Origin: Oceanobacillus manasiensis
Lineage (GTDB): Bacteria; Bacillota; Bacilli; Bacillales; Amphibacillaceae
Assembly: GCF_000724085.1 (NCBI RefSeq)
Contig: NZ_CCDL010000002.1
Coordinates: 434,001 to 498,000 of the forward strand
Reading direction: 5' to 3'
DNA: 64,000 nucleotides
The position numbers and the translations under genes were made by a program. Each line of letters opens with the position of its first letter. Within the stretch, counting starts at the first letter, position 1. Below are positions 18,340 through 26,771 of the stretch, piece by piece. The notes under the pieces are model-generated. The model was not told the origin of the DNA. It did not search any database and saw only the letters and a program-made list of their open reading frames with translations.

Positions 18340-19014
18340 ATGCTACAAAAAATTTATGATTGGATCGACGATCGTATAGATATTACGCCAATATGGCGCG
18401 ATATAGCTGATCACGAGGTCCCAGAACATGTAAACCCTGCCCATCACTTTTCTGCTTTTGTATACTGCTTTGGCGGACTGACATTCTTCGTTGTAGTCAT
18501 TCAAATTCTTTCAGGGATGTTTTTGACTATGTATTACGTTCCAGATATCGAGAATGCTTGGAAGTCCGTATATTACTTACAGACAGAAGTGGCACATGGA
18601 CAGATTGTTCGAGGAATGCACCATTGGGGAGCCAGTGTTGTAATTGTCATGTTATTACTACATACATTGCGGGTATTTTTCCAAGGGGCTTATAAAAAAC
18701 CACGTGAGCTTAACTGGATTGTCGGAGTATTAATTTTCTTTATTATGCTAGGCCTTGGTTTTACAGGCTACTTATTACCATGGGATAATAAAGCTTACTT
18801 TGCAACACAAGTTGGACTGGAAATAGCGGAACAAGTTCCGTTTATTGGAATGCATCTGAAGACATTATTGGCTGGTGATCCGTCCATTGTAGGAGCGCAA
18901 ACATTAACAAGATTCTTTGCAATCCACGTATTTTTCTTACCAGCAGCTCTATTTGGATTAATGGCTGCTCACTTTATACTAATACGAAGACAAGGTATCT
19001 CAGGACCATTATAA
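18340..19014 (+). CDS. qcrB: Menaquinol:cytochrome c reductase, cytochrome b subunit
   Basis: This 224-residue protein is a four-helix cytochrome b6-type subunit. It carries haem-ligand histidines in the second and fourth helices (GMHHWGASVVIVMLLLHTLR and RFFAIHVFFLPAALFGLMAAH). Cysteine 43, in SAFVYCFGG, is at the position that binds an extra haem covalently in the B. subtilis protein. Quinol oxidation takes place at the outer-face site. It follows qcrA by 6 bp and precedes qcrC by 15 bp. Confidence 0.96.
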   Translation: MLQKIYDWIDDRIDITPIWRDIADHEVPEHVNPAHHFSAFVYCFGGLTFFVVVIQILSGMFLTMYYVPDIENAWKSVYYLQTEVAHGQIVRGMHHWGASVVIVMLLLHTLRVFFQGAYKKPRELNWIVGVLIFFIMLGLGFTGYLLPWDNKAYFATQVGLEIAEQVPFIGMHLKTLLAGDPSIVGAQTLTRFFAIHVFFLPAALFGLMAAHFILIRRQGISGPL

Positions 19015-19029
19015 AAAGGAGGGAAAGCT

Positions 19030-19806
19030 GTGCATAAGGGAAAAGGCATGAAATTTGTAGGGGATTCTCGTATTTCTGCGGAAAGAAAACCTAACGTACC
19101 AAAAGATTATTCTGAATATCCCGGAAGAACAGAAGCTTTCTGGCCCAACTTTTTATTAAAAGAATGGTTGGTAGGTGCTGTCTTCCTTGCTGGATTTTTA
19201 ACATTAACATTGGCACATCCTTCGCCTCTTGAAGGTGTAGCTGACCCGACGAATGCCGCTTATATCCCATTGCCGGACTGGTATTTCTTATTCTTATACG
19301 AATTGCTTAAATATGAATTTGCCAGTGGTAGTTGGACCATTATGGGTATTCTTGTTTTACCAGGCTTAGCATTTGGTGGTCTATTACTAGCACCATTCCT
19401 TGATAATGGTCCTGGTAGAAGGCCACATCAGCGACCAGTTGCCGTTGCAATGATGATACTTGGTCTTGCATCTGTTATTTGGTTAACCTATGAGTCAGCT
19501 GCTCACGTAAATTGGGAAGAACGGGCAGAAGCGAATAAACCTATACCTACATCTGAAGTAGAAATTGATACAGACGATCCAGGGTATGCGATTTATGAAA
19601 ATAGTTGTCTACAATGCCATGGAGAAGACCTACAAGGTGGAGCTGCTGCTCCTGGCTTGATCGGCACAGAGCACTCAGCCGAAGAAATTGCAACTATTGC
19701 GGTTGAAGGAATTGGCTCCATGCCACCTGATCAATTCCAAGGAACTGATGAAGAGCTACAACAACTCGTTGACTTCATTGTTTCAGTTAATGAACAGGCG
19801 GAATAA
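19030..19806 (+). CDS. qcrC: Menaquinol:cytochrome c reductase, subunit IV-cytochrome c fusion
   Basis: This 258-residue protein fuses a three-helix subunit IV-like domain (residues 1-170, with YIPLPDWYFLFLYELLKY) to a C-terminal cytochrome c domain with the haem motif CLQCH at 193-197 and a distal methionine likely in GSMPPD. The fusion is the hallmark of Bacillus bc complexes. It starts at GTG behind AAAAGGAGGG, and the N-terminus MHKGKGMKFVGDSRI matches QcrC. It passes electrons toward the terminal oxidase on the outer face of the membrane. Confidence 0.96.
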   Translation: MHKGKGMKFVGDSRISAERKPNVPKDYSEYPGRTEAFWPNFLLKEWLVGAVFLAGFLTLTLAHPSPLEGVADPTNAAYIPLPDWYFLFLYELLKYEFASGSWTIMGILVLPGLAFGGLLLAPFLDNGPGRRPHQRPVAVAMMILGLASVIWLTYESAAHVNWEERAEANKPIPTSEVEIDTDDPGYAIYENSCLQCHGEDLQGGAAAPGLIGTEHSAEEIATIAVEGIGSMPPDQFQGTDEELQQLVDFIVSVNEQAE

Positions 19807-19819
19807 TATTTCTTAAATA

Positions 19820-19859
19820 AAACACCTTTACCATTTAAACTGGTGAAGGTGTTTTTTTA
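19820..19859 (+). terminator. Terminator of the qcr operon
   Basis: A 14-bp stem AAACACCTTTACCA / TGGTGAAGGTGTTT (19820-19833 with 19841-19854, one T-G pair) is followed by TTTTACAC. Confidence 0.88.
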
Positions 19860-19971
19860 CACGTGAGGAATACATAAAATTTTGAATCACTAGAAAAACG
19901 TACACTCGCTAAAAGACAAGCGAACGTGAGTTATTTTCATCTATTTGAAACCAAAGATAAAAGGAGAAGCT

Positions 19972-20553
19972 ATGATTAACTACATATTACGTGATAAACG
20001 CTTTTTAGTTATATTATTTCTCATAAACTTATTCGGGACCATATATGGATTTATGTGGTATGAGAGTCAGCTTGCAATAACCCCAGAAATATTTCTCATC
20101 TTTGTACCTGACAGCCCTACTGCCAGCCTGTTTTTTACTATTTTTCTGTTGTTTTTTATCTTTGGTAAAAATGTTCCATATATAGAAGCGCTTGGCATCA
20201 TAACATTATTTAAGTATGGCATATGGGCAGTTGTAATGAATCTTTTAACACTTGTAGTAGATGGTTCGCTTTCACCTGCGGGTTATATGCTAATGGCATC
20301 TCATGGTGCGATGGCCATACAGGGACTACTATATGCACCCTTTTACAAGTTAAAGCTTCGCCATATTGCTGTAGCAGCGATCTGGACATTGCATAATGAT
20401 GTGATTGATTATGTTTTTGAAATGATGCCGATTTATTCATCCCTGACCGATTATATGAACGAAATAGGTTATTTTACGTTTTGGTTAAGCATTCTTTCGA
20501 TATTTATCGCCTATAGATGTACTATATCTAAAAGCAACGCTTTAAAAGCTTAA
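19972..20553 (+). CDS. ypjA: DUF1405 membrane protein YpjA
   Basis: This 193-residue integral membrane protein has about six hydrophobic helices and begins MINYILRDKRFLVILFLINL. It fits YpjA (DUF1405) by position after qcrC and by the segments GFMWYESQL and FVPDSPTASLFF near residue 40. ATG at 19972 is chosen because AAAGGAG lies 5 nt upstream; an in-frame TTG at 19945 has no such site. There is no catalytic motif. Function unknown; the place next to qcr suggests a membrane energy role without proof. Confidence 0.8.
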   Translation: MINYILRDKRFLVILFLINLFGTIYGFMWYESQLAITPEIFLIFVPDSPTASLFFTIFLLFFIFGKNVPYIEALGIITLFKYGIWAVVMNLLTLVVDGSLSPAGYMLMASHGAMAIQGLLYAPFYKLKLRHIAVAAIWTLHNDVIDYVFEMMPIYSSLTDYMNEIGYFTFWLSILSIFIAYRCTISKSNALKA

Positions 20554-20621
20554 ATAGTTGTTATATATTTAGCTTCAAAACAATATATTAGTTGTAGAAG
20601 ATATATACAGAGGTGATCTCT

Positions 20622-20882
20622 ATGGCTAAGAAAAGAATTTGCTGGTTAGTGCTTATCCTCATAGGGATTAAAATAACATTGCTGACTACTTCAATCCGTA
20701 TCATGGCCTATACACCTAGCGCAACAGCACAGCAAACGGATATGAAAGCTGATTTTTCTTTATTGTTTTGGACAATCGGAATTGTAGGTGGATGTATTGC
20801 TATTACATTAACTTATGTAAGCTGGAGAAAATATAAAGGGGAAGAAAAGAAGAGAAAGCAACAAGACAATATAATTGACTAA
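20622..20882 (+). CDS. ypjB: Miniature YpjB-like sporulation membrane protein
   Basis: This 86-residue protein has a signal-peptide-like start (MAKKRICWLVLILIGIKITL) and, after a short spacer, a C-terminal membrane helix (FWTIGIVGGCIAITLTY) followed by the tail VSWRKYKGEEKKRKQ. The B. subtilis gene in this position, ypjB, encodes about 260 residues with the same plan: signal peptide, large external domain, C-terminal anchor. Here the external domain is reduced to about 15 residues. ATG at 20622 follows AGAGGTGA; GTG at 20613 overlaps that site. The identity is inferred from position and the terminal segments, from memory of the B. subtilis protein. Confidence 0.5.
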   Translation: MAKKRICWLVLILIGIKITLLTTSIRIMAYTPSATAQQTDMKADFSLLFWTIGIVGGCIAITLTYVSWRKYKGEEKKRKQQDNIID

Positions 20883-20946
20883 ATCGACATTTTTGACTAA
20901 AATTGACCTTAAGGAAATTACTTTACAAAACATGGAGGAATGTAGA

Positions 20947-21633
20947 ATGTTTGGCGGGCTTGGTGGGTATCTCATTTACCTTGCGCTCATTATGATTATC
21001 CCATTATGGGCACAATCAAAAGTTAAAAGTACGTACAAAAAGTATTCAAATAAAGCAACTTCCTCTGGGATGACTGGAGCACAGGTTGCAAGAAAAATAT
21101 TAGATGATAATGGATTATATAATGTTTCCATTCAAGAGACCAAAGGAATGCTATCAGACCACTATGATCCTCGCAAGAAAGTAGTTCGCTTATCTTCAGG
21201 TAACTTCCATAGTCCTTCAATGGCAGCTGCTGCAGTAGCTGCTCATGAAGTGGGACATGCTATTCAAGATGAACAGGAATATGCGTTTTTAAAATTTAGA
21301 AGTGCACTTGTACCTGTAGCCAGCCTGGGATCAAATTTATCGTTCTTTTTAATCCTAATAGGTTTCTTTACTGGTATGATGGAACTGTTTCTATTCGGGA
21401 TTATTTTTATGGCAGCAGCTGTTTTGTTCCAGCTTGTAACATTGCCAGTTGAATTTGATGCTTCTAATCGAGCGATGGGACAGCTTGTTTCGACAGGAAT
21501 TATTCGAAATAATGAAGAGCGGGAAACCAAAAAAGTATTAAATGCTGCCGCTATGACATACGTAGCTGCTGCACTTGTAGCTGTAGCTGAGCTTCTTCGT
21601 TTCATTCTTATGTATGCAGCTTCAAGAGATTAA
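20947..21633 (+). CDS. yugP: YugP-family neutral zinc metallopeptidase
   Basis: This 228-residue membrane protein has the zinc-protease motif AAHEVGHAIQDE at about residue 100 and three or four further hydrophobic helices (around 1-20, 125-165, 200-225). The plan and the segments MTGAQVARKIL and LPVEFDASNRAM fit the YugP family, putative membrane metallopeptidases. In B. subtilis yugP is not in the ypj cluster. The start at 20947 is chosen for GGAGG 8-9 nt upstream; the frame is open further upstream to 20875 but without a ribosome-binding site. Substrate unknown. Confidence 0.85.
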   Translation: MFGGLGGYLIYLALIMIIPLWAQSKVKSTYKKYSNKATSSGMTGAQVARKILDDNGLYNVSIQETKGMLSDHYDPRKKVVRLSSGNFHSPSMAAAAVAAHEVGHAIQDEQEYAFLKFRSALVPVASLGSNLSFFLILIGFFTGMMELFLFGIIFMAAAVLFQLVTLPVEFDASNRAMGQLVSTGIIRNNEERETKKVLNAAAMTYVAAALVAVAELLRFILMYAASRD

Positions 21634-21675
21634 AATAAGCTTATAGCACGACACGAATATGTTTTCCAACCACTA

Positions 21676-21718
21676 AAAAGCCTAGCGGCCATTAATACGA
21701 CCGCTAGGCTTTTCTTTT
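21676..21718. terminator. Bidirectional terminator between yugP and ypjC
   Basis: A perfect 13-bp stem AAAAGCCTAGCGG / CCGCTAGGCTTTT (21676-21688 with 21701-21713) has A-rich and T-rich flanks on the correct sides for both strands. It lies between convergent genes. Confidence 0.9.
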
Positions 21719-22594
21719 TTAATCATCATTTAAAGGATTTTTATTTTCATCTAATGTAAATCCTTCGCCTAATACATCATGGACAGTACTAACTGCTACG
21801 AAAGCATGGGGATCAATAGAATTAATTATAGATTTTAACCTGACTATTTCGTTCCTTGCAACGACACAATATAGCACGTCTCTTTTCTCTCCTGAAAAAC
21901 TGCCTCGGCCATCCAAGACTGTAACACCACGATCCATTTCCTTAAGTATTTTTTCTGCAATTGCCTCACTTTGACTTGAAATAATAGTAGTCCCTTTTGC
22001 TGAATAGGCACCTTCTTGAATAAAGTCAATAACCCTTGCACCGACATATACTGCGACGAGAGTGTACATTCCCTCAACAAGATCCAGAATAGCGAAAACC
22101 GAAGTCGCAATAACGACAAAGTCAAAAAGAAACATTGTACGGCCCATACTCCAGCCGATATATTTATTAACAAGCCGAGCGATGATATCTACACCACCAG
22201 TAGTACCACCAAATCTAAAAATAATGCCGAGTCCTACACCGATAAACACTCCAGCAAACAAAGCTACAAGCGTCATATCATTCTGAAGTCCAATTTGAAA
22301 TTGATATGCCTGGAAGATGCTTAGAAACACAGAGACAGCAGATGTTCCGATAATAGTGTAAAGAAACGTATTACGTCCAAGAAACTTCCATCCTATAAAA
22401 AATAATGGGATATTTAATAATATATTTGTAATAGCAGGATCCCATCCCCATATAAAGTATAGAAGAAGGGTAATACCTGTAAACCCACCTTCACCTAAGT
22501 TGTTTTGCATATTAAAATGTACGATTCCAAAAGAAAATATAGCAGACCCTAATAAGATGAATAGTATATTTTTTATCTTTAATCCAAACAACAT
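21719..22594 (-). CDS. ypjC: YitT-family membrane protein YpjC
   Basis: This 291-residue protein has about six N-terminal membrane helices (YitT/DUF161 part, with GEGGFTGITLLLYF and FGGTTGGVDIIARL) and a soluble C-terminal DUF2179 domain from about residue 220 (EKILKEMDRGVTVLDGRGSF, then VLYCVVARNEI). The fold suggests a transporter with a cytoplasmic regulatory domain; no substrate is known. The ATG at 22594 follows GAGAGGAG by 6 nt; a TTG at 22600 is too close. The gene points left, opposite to its neighbours. Confidence 0.85.
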   Translation of the reverse strand: MLFGLKIKNILFILLGSAIFSFGIVHFNMQNNLGEGGFTGITLLLYFIWGWDPAITNILLNIPLFFIGWKFLGRNTFLYTIIGTSAVSVFLSIFQAYQFQIGLQNDMTLVALFAGVFIGVGLGIIFRFGGTTGGVDIIARLVNKYIGWSMGRTMFLFDFVVIATSVFAILDLVEGMYTLVAVYVGARVIDFIQEGAYSAKGTTIISSQSEAIAEKILKEMDRGVTVLDGRGSFSGEKRDVLYCVVARNEIVRLKSIINSIDPHAFVAVSTVHDVLGEGFTLDENKNPLNDD

Positions 22595-22780
22595 GTACAA
22601 CTCCTCTCTTTAATCTTTAATATTAAATTTCTTCCAACATAATTAGCAATAAGACTCCAATTCAATTGGAATAACTCCCAATAATGATTTAATTCGTTCA
22701 CCTAACAGTTAAGGAACTTTCAACAAATGCAGTTTCACTTTATATCAATGCCCTAAATAAGGTAAGTCAGAGTAAAAAGT

Positions 22781-22814
22781 TTGTCAAATCATACCCTATT
22801 AGCTAACATGTTAG
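22781..22814 (+). promoter_or_regulatory. Promoter with an operator-like palindrome before mazG-dapB
   Basis: TTGTCA (22781-22786) and TAACAT (22804-22809) are 17 bp apart. The -10 lies inside a perfect 12-bp palindrome CTAACATGTTAG (22803-22814). A dimeric repressor bound there would block the promoter. A second possible -10, GATAAT, is at 22819-22824 but has no matching -35. Confidence 0.45.
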
Positions 22815-22842
22815 ATAGGATAATGCTAAAGGGGTTTTTAAT

Positions 22843-23172
22843 ATTCATACAAATGACTATACCACAAAAGAAATGCAAAAACGTGTCGATGATTATATTT
22901 CCCAATTTAAAGAGGGCTATTTCTCTCCATTGAGTTTAATGGCAAGACTCTCCGAAGAAGTGGGAGAACTAGCACGTGAAGTTAACCACTATTATGGGGA
23001 AAAGCCAAAGAAGGATAGCGAACAGGCAAAGACAGTAGAAGACGAGTTAGGGGATATTTTATTTGTACTTTCCTGTTTTGCTAATTCACTAGATATTGAT
23101 TTATCAGAGGCATTCAATATGTCACTTACAAAAATAGAGACAAGAGATAAAGATCGCTGGACAAAAAAGTAA
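22843..23172 (+). CDS. ypjD: MazG-like nucleotide pyrophosphohydrolase YpjD
   Basis: This short MazG-type protein is predicted to cleave non-canonical or excess nucleoside triphosphates to the monophosphate. The metal-binding pattern is clear: [12 protein letters not shown] (ExxE) and [13 protein letters not shown] (ExxD). The first in-frame ATG, at 22873, has no ribosome-binding site and would remove residues aligned in the family ([16 protein letters not shown]). No ATG, GTG or TTG lies between it and the in-frame stop at 22816. ATT at 22843 sits 8 nt after AAAGGGG (22828-22834), giving 109 residues, close to the B. subtilis length. I therefore propose an ATT start. Likely first gene of the dapB operon. 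Confidence 0.8.
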   Translation: MHTNDYTTKEMQKRVDDYISQFKEGYFSPLSLMARLSEEVGELAREVNHYYGEKPKKDSEQAKTVEDELGDILFVLSCFANSLDIDLSEAFNMSLTKIETRDKDRWTKK

Positions 23173-23207
23173 ACAACTTAGGTTACCAGTTAGGGAGGAA
23201 ACAGACT

Positions 23208-23999
23208 ATGAAGAAAATAATTATCGCAGGCCCACGTGGTAAAATGGGCTCTGAAGCAGTAAAACTTGTTCAATCACAGGACGATATGCAATTGGTTGCT
23301 TGTATTGATCGTAAAAATAACGGTAAGAGGCTAAAAGACGTAGACGGGTTGCCTGCATTAGATGTGCCCATTTTTGAAGATGCCCAAGAGTGTTTCGGTC
23401 AGGTCGATGCAGACATATTAATTGAATTAACTATTCCTGAACAAGGGTACAGGCATACAAAAGCAGCAATGGAGCATGGAATTCGCCCAGTTGTTGGTAC
23501 TACAGGCTTTACTGAGGAACAAATTGATGAGCTAAAGTGGCTGGCTAGTGAGAGAAATATAGGATGTATTATTGCTCCCAATTTTGCAATTGGCGCTGTC
23601 TTAATGATGAAGTTTTCCCAATTAGCTGCACAATATTTTCAAGATGTCGACATAATTGAAAAGCATCATGATAATAAGCTGGATGCTCCCTCTGGGACTG
23701 CTGTAAAAACAGCTGAAATGATAAAGGAATCTCGTGAATATAAACAGCAAGGACATGCAAACGAGAAAGAGACCTATCCTGGAGCAAGGGGAGCAGACTA
23801 TGATGGAATGCGAATACATAGTGTCCGCTTACCAGGTTTAGTTGCACATCAAGAGGTTATTTTTGGAAGCCCTGGTCAAACCTTAACGATCAAGCATGAC
23901 TCGCTTAACCGTGCATCTTTCATGGATGGCGTTAAACTAGCAGCAGACAAAGTTATGGAAATGCAGGAAGTTATATATGGATTGGAAAATGTCTTATAG
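23208..23999 (+). CDS. dapB: 4-Hydroxy-tetrahydrodipicolinate reductase
   Basis: This 263-residue enzyme of the lysine and diaminopimelate pathway reduces the DapA product with NAD(P)H. The nucleotide-binding start [18 protein letters not shown], the [19 protein letters not shown] region, VVGTTGF and the catalytic [20 protein letters not shown] segment are present. DapB also supplies dipicolinate precursors for spores. A strong ribosome-binding site (GGGAGG) precedes it; mgsA starts 11 bp after the stop, so they form one operon. Confidence 0.96.
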   Translation: MKKIIIAGPRGKMGSEAVKLVQSQDDMQLVACIDRKNNGKRLKDVDGLPALDVPIFEDAQECFGQVDADILIELTIPEQGYRHTKAAMEHGIRPVVGTTGFTEEQIDELKWLASERNIGCIIAPNFAIGAVLMMKFSQLAAQYFQDVDIIEKHHDNKLDAPSGTAVKTAEMIKESREYKQQGHANEKETYPGARGADYDGMRIHSVRLPGLVAHQEVIFGSPGQTLTIKHDSLNRASFMDGVKLAADKVMEMQEVIYGLENVL

Positions 24000-24010
24000 G
24001 GGGAAAAACG

Positions 24011-24433
24011 ATGAATATAGCTCTAATTGCACATGATAAGAAAAAACAAGAAATAATAGGATTTACCATTGCTTATACTTCCATTCTTAAAGAACATAAT
24101 TTATTTGCGACTGGAACAACTGGAAGTAAAATTACAGAAGCAACCGGTTTACCTGTTCACTTATTTCAATCTGGACCTCTTGGAGGAGACCAGCAGATCG
24201 GCGCGATGATCGCAAATAACGACATGGATATGGTTATTTTCTTTAGAGATCCATTAACTGCCCAACCCCATGAGCCAGATGTTAGTGCACTTATGCGTCT
24301 TTGTGATGTCCATCAAATCCCTTTGGCCACTAATATAGCAGCTGCTGAAATCTTTATTCGAGGGCTAGATCAAGGAGACTTAGACTGGAGAAAAATTATT
24401 AACCAGAGAGAGGAAGAGGAAAAACAGGGATGA
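24011..24433 (+). CDS. mgsA: Methylglyoxal synthase
   Basis: This 140-residue enzyme converts dihydroxyacetone phosphate to methylglyoxal, a bypass that relieves sugar-phosphate stress. The segments [40 protein letters not shown] and the catalytic aspartate in [15 protein letters not shown] are standard. It overlaps bshA by four bases (ATGA). Bacillithiol takes part in methylglyoxal detoxification in B. subtilis, so coupling with bshA makes biological sense. The bshB1 gene that separates them in B. subtilis is absent. Confidence 0.95.
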   Translation: MNIALIAHDKKKQEIIGFTIAYTSILKEHNLFATGTTGSKITEATGLPVHLFQSGPLGGDQQIGAMIANNDMDMVIFFRDPLTAQPHEPDVSALMRLCDVHQIPLATNIAAAEIFIRGLDQGDLDWRKIINQREEEEKQG

Positions 24434-25551
24434 AGAAGATAGGAATTACCTGCTATCCCACTGTAGGTGGATCTGGTGTTATTGCCACAGAACTTGGGAT
24501 ACGCTTGGCGGAGGAAGGGCATGAAATCCACTTTATCACATCAAGTTTGCCATTCCGTTTAAATAAAGTATATCCAAATATTTTTTATCATGAAGTAGAA
24601 CTAAATCATTATCCTGTTTTTCAATATCCTCCTTACGATCTCGCATTGGCAACAAAAATGGCAGAGGTGATAGACAGAGAGAAGCTAGATATCCTACACG
24701 TACATTACGCTATGCCACATGCTGTTTGTGCTATTCTTGCTAGAGATATCGCTGAGCATGATGTAAAGATTGTCACTACACTGCATGGTACTGATATAAC
24801 GGTTTTGGGAATAGATAATACGTTCCAGAAAATGATTAAGCATGGCATCGAACAATCTGATGCTGTTACAGCTGTTTCTGCAGATTTGGTAAGACAAACA
24901 GAGGAAATGCTACAAGTAAATAAAGAAATTGAAGTGATTTATAACTTTGTGAATGAGAATGATTACTATAAACAAAATATGCCGCATTTAAAAGAACAAT
25001 ATGGGATTAAACCTGAAGAAAAAGTAGTAGTTCATATCTCCAATTTTCGAAAAGTAAAACGTCTGGAAGATGTTATTAAGACTTTCTATCAAATTCAAAC
25101 ATCTGTTAAGAGCAAATTGCTTTTGATTGGGGACGGGCCTGAATATACCAATGCAGTTCATTTGGTAAAAAAATTGGATATAGAAGATCAGGTCTTGTTT
25201 CTAGGTAAACAAAAAAATATTCGTGATCTCTTGTCGATATCTGACCTTAAACTTCTTTTATCTGAAAAAGAAAGCTTTGGGTTGGTTCTTTTAGAAGCGA
25301 TGGCTTGTGAAGTTCCTTGTATTGCAACAAATGTAGGTGGCATACCAGAAGTGGTCAATAATAATGAGACAGGCTACATCGTAGAACTCGGTAATACAGA
25401 GAGAGCTGCTGAGCTTGGAATTGCATTGTTACAAGATGAAGTGAAGTTAGAACAGTTTTCGCAAAATGCACTTCAAAGAGCAAAAGAGTATTTTAACTCA
25501 GATCGCATTCTCCAACAGTATTTGGAACTTTATAGTAGAGTATTAAATTAA
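24430..25551 (+). CDS. bshA: N-acetyl-alpha-D-glucosaminyl L-malate synthase (bacillithiol synthesis)
   Basis: This 373-residue GT-B glycosyltransferase (family GT4) joins GlcNAc from UDP-GlcNAc to L-malate, the first step of bacillithiol synthesis. The start [20 protein letters not shown], the [12 protein letters not shown] segment, [15 protein letters not shown] and the donor-binding [20 protein letters not shown] with conserved E7E-type glutamates are visible. It overlaps mgsA by ATGA. The next step needs BshB, which is not encoded in this window. Confidence 0.94.
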   Translation: MKKIGITCYPTVGGSGVIATELGIRLAEEGHEIHFITSSLPFRLNKVYPNIFYHEVELNHYPVFQYPPYDLALATKMAEVIDREKLDILHVHYAMPHAVCAILARDIAEHDVKIVTTLHGTDITVLGIDNTFQKMIKHGIEQSDAVTAVSADLVRQTEEMLQVNKEIEVIYNFVNENDYYKQNMPHLKEQYGIKPEEKVVVHISNFRKVKRLEDVIKTFYQIQTSVKSKLLLIGDGPEYTNAVHLVKKLDIEDQVLFLGKQKNIRDLLSISDLKLLLSEKESFGLVLLEAMACEVPCIATNVGGIPEVVNNNETGYIVELGNTERAAELGIALLQDEVKLEQFSQNALQRAKEYFNSDRILQQYLELYSRVLN

Positions 25552-25568
25552 ACAATAGTGGTGATAAG

Positions 25569-26771
25569 ATGCTTGACAGTCCATTTAAAGAAGCAATAGC
25601 TGTACTAAATCACATCGAGGAACACGGCCATGAAGCGTATTTTGTTGGTGGATGTGTTCGTGATTACTTACTTGGGAGAGAAATTAGGGATGTGGATATC
25701 GCCACATCTGCAACCCCACAATTCATTCAGAAGATATTTGATAAGGTCATCCCAGTAGGAATCGAACATGGAACTGTAATCGTCCGTCACCAACAAACAT
25801 CCTATGAGGTGACGACCTTTCGTATCGACGGCACTTATTCAGATAGTAGACATCCTGATCATGTAGCATTTATTAGTAAAATCGACAAGGATTTAAAAAG
25901 GCGAGATTTTACAATTAATGCGATGGCAATGGATAAAAAAGGAAAAGTCATTGATTTGTATCAAGGCCGAGAAGATATAAGTGATAAAGTTATTCGTACA
26001 GTGGGGAATGGTTATGATCGGTTTAAAGAGGATCCATTACGGATGGTTCGAGCATTGCGTTTTGCAAGTCAACTTGGTTTTACACTTGATTCAGAGACCC
26101 AAAAACAGATCAAAACTTTAAGAAGAGAAGTAAATACCATTGCTGTAGAGCGTATAGCCATGGAAATGGAAAAGTTTTTCGCTGGCAATTACATTGCGGA
26201 TGCTATAAAGGAATTACAATTAACTGGGCTTCATAAAAATCTCCCTGTTCTAAAGCAAAAGCCTGCTATGATAGATGCACTTCAGAGGGAGCAAAAGCCT
26301 TTATTTACTCTTGCAGAAATGTTCGCGTTTTTTCATTTGCTAGATCCGACTGTTAGCATTATGACTTGGATAAGAGAATGGAAGGCCTCCAATCAAACGA
26401 AACGTGATACCATAAAGCTTGTTGAAGCAGTAAGGGAGTTTCAAGAATCTGGGATACAAAACTGGATTGTCTATAAATTGCCAGGTGAGTTGTATGAGGG
26501 GTTTATTCGTGTATTAGTGGCTCTTTCCTGCCAAGCTGTACCATCTTTGCAGGAGATGTATAATATGGAAGACGACTTGCCCATCATGTCTCGGCAGCAG
26601 CTTTGCTTTAATGGAAATGATTTAATAGAGCTATTTCCTCAAATTGCGAAGGGGCCTTGGATGCAAAAAATACTCATTGAAGTAGAATACCTTGTGGTAA
26701 TAAAGGAATTGACCAATGACAAAGAAAAAATAAAGGAATGGTTGAAATGGAATCCACCAGAAATAAGTTAA
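25569..26771 (+). CDS. cca: CCA-adding tRNA nucleotidyltransferase
   Basis: This 400-residue class II nucleotidyltransferase adds or repairs the CCA end of tRNAs. The catalytic head has YFVGGCVRDYLLGREIRDVDIA with the GGxVRD and DxD motifs, followed by the RRDFTINAMAMD motif and the RFKEDPLRMVRALRFASQLGF segment that sets nucleotide choice. The body and tail are helical. It starts 17 bp after bshA behind a GTGGTG sequence. Its 3' end overlaps the birA start by 25 bp. Confidence 0.95.
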   Translation: MLDSPFKEAIAVLNHIEEHGHEAYFVGGCVRDYLLGREIRDVDIATSATPQFIQKIFDKVIPVGIEHGTVIVRHQQTSYEVTTFRIDGTYSDSRHPDHVAFISKIDKDLKRRDFTINAMAMDKKGKVIDLYQGREDISDKVIRTVGNGYDRFKEDPLRMVRALRFASQLGFTLDSETQKQIKTLRREVNTIAVERIAMEMEKFFAGNYIADAIKELQLTGLHKNLPVLKQKPAMIDALQREQKPLFTLAEMFAFFHLLDPTVSIMTWIREWKASNQTKRDTIKLVEAVREFQESGIQNWIVYKLPGELYEGFIRVLVALSCQAVPSLQEMYNMEDDLPIMSRQQLCFNGNDLIELFPQIAKGPWMQKILIEVEYLVVIKELTNDKEKIKEWLKWNPPEIS

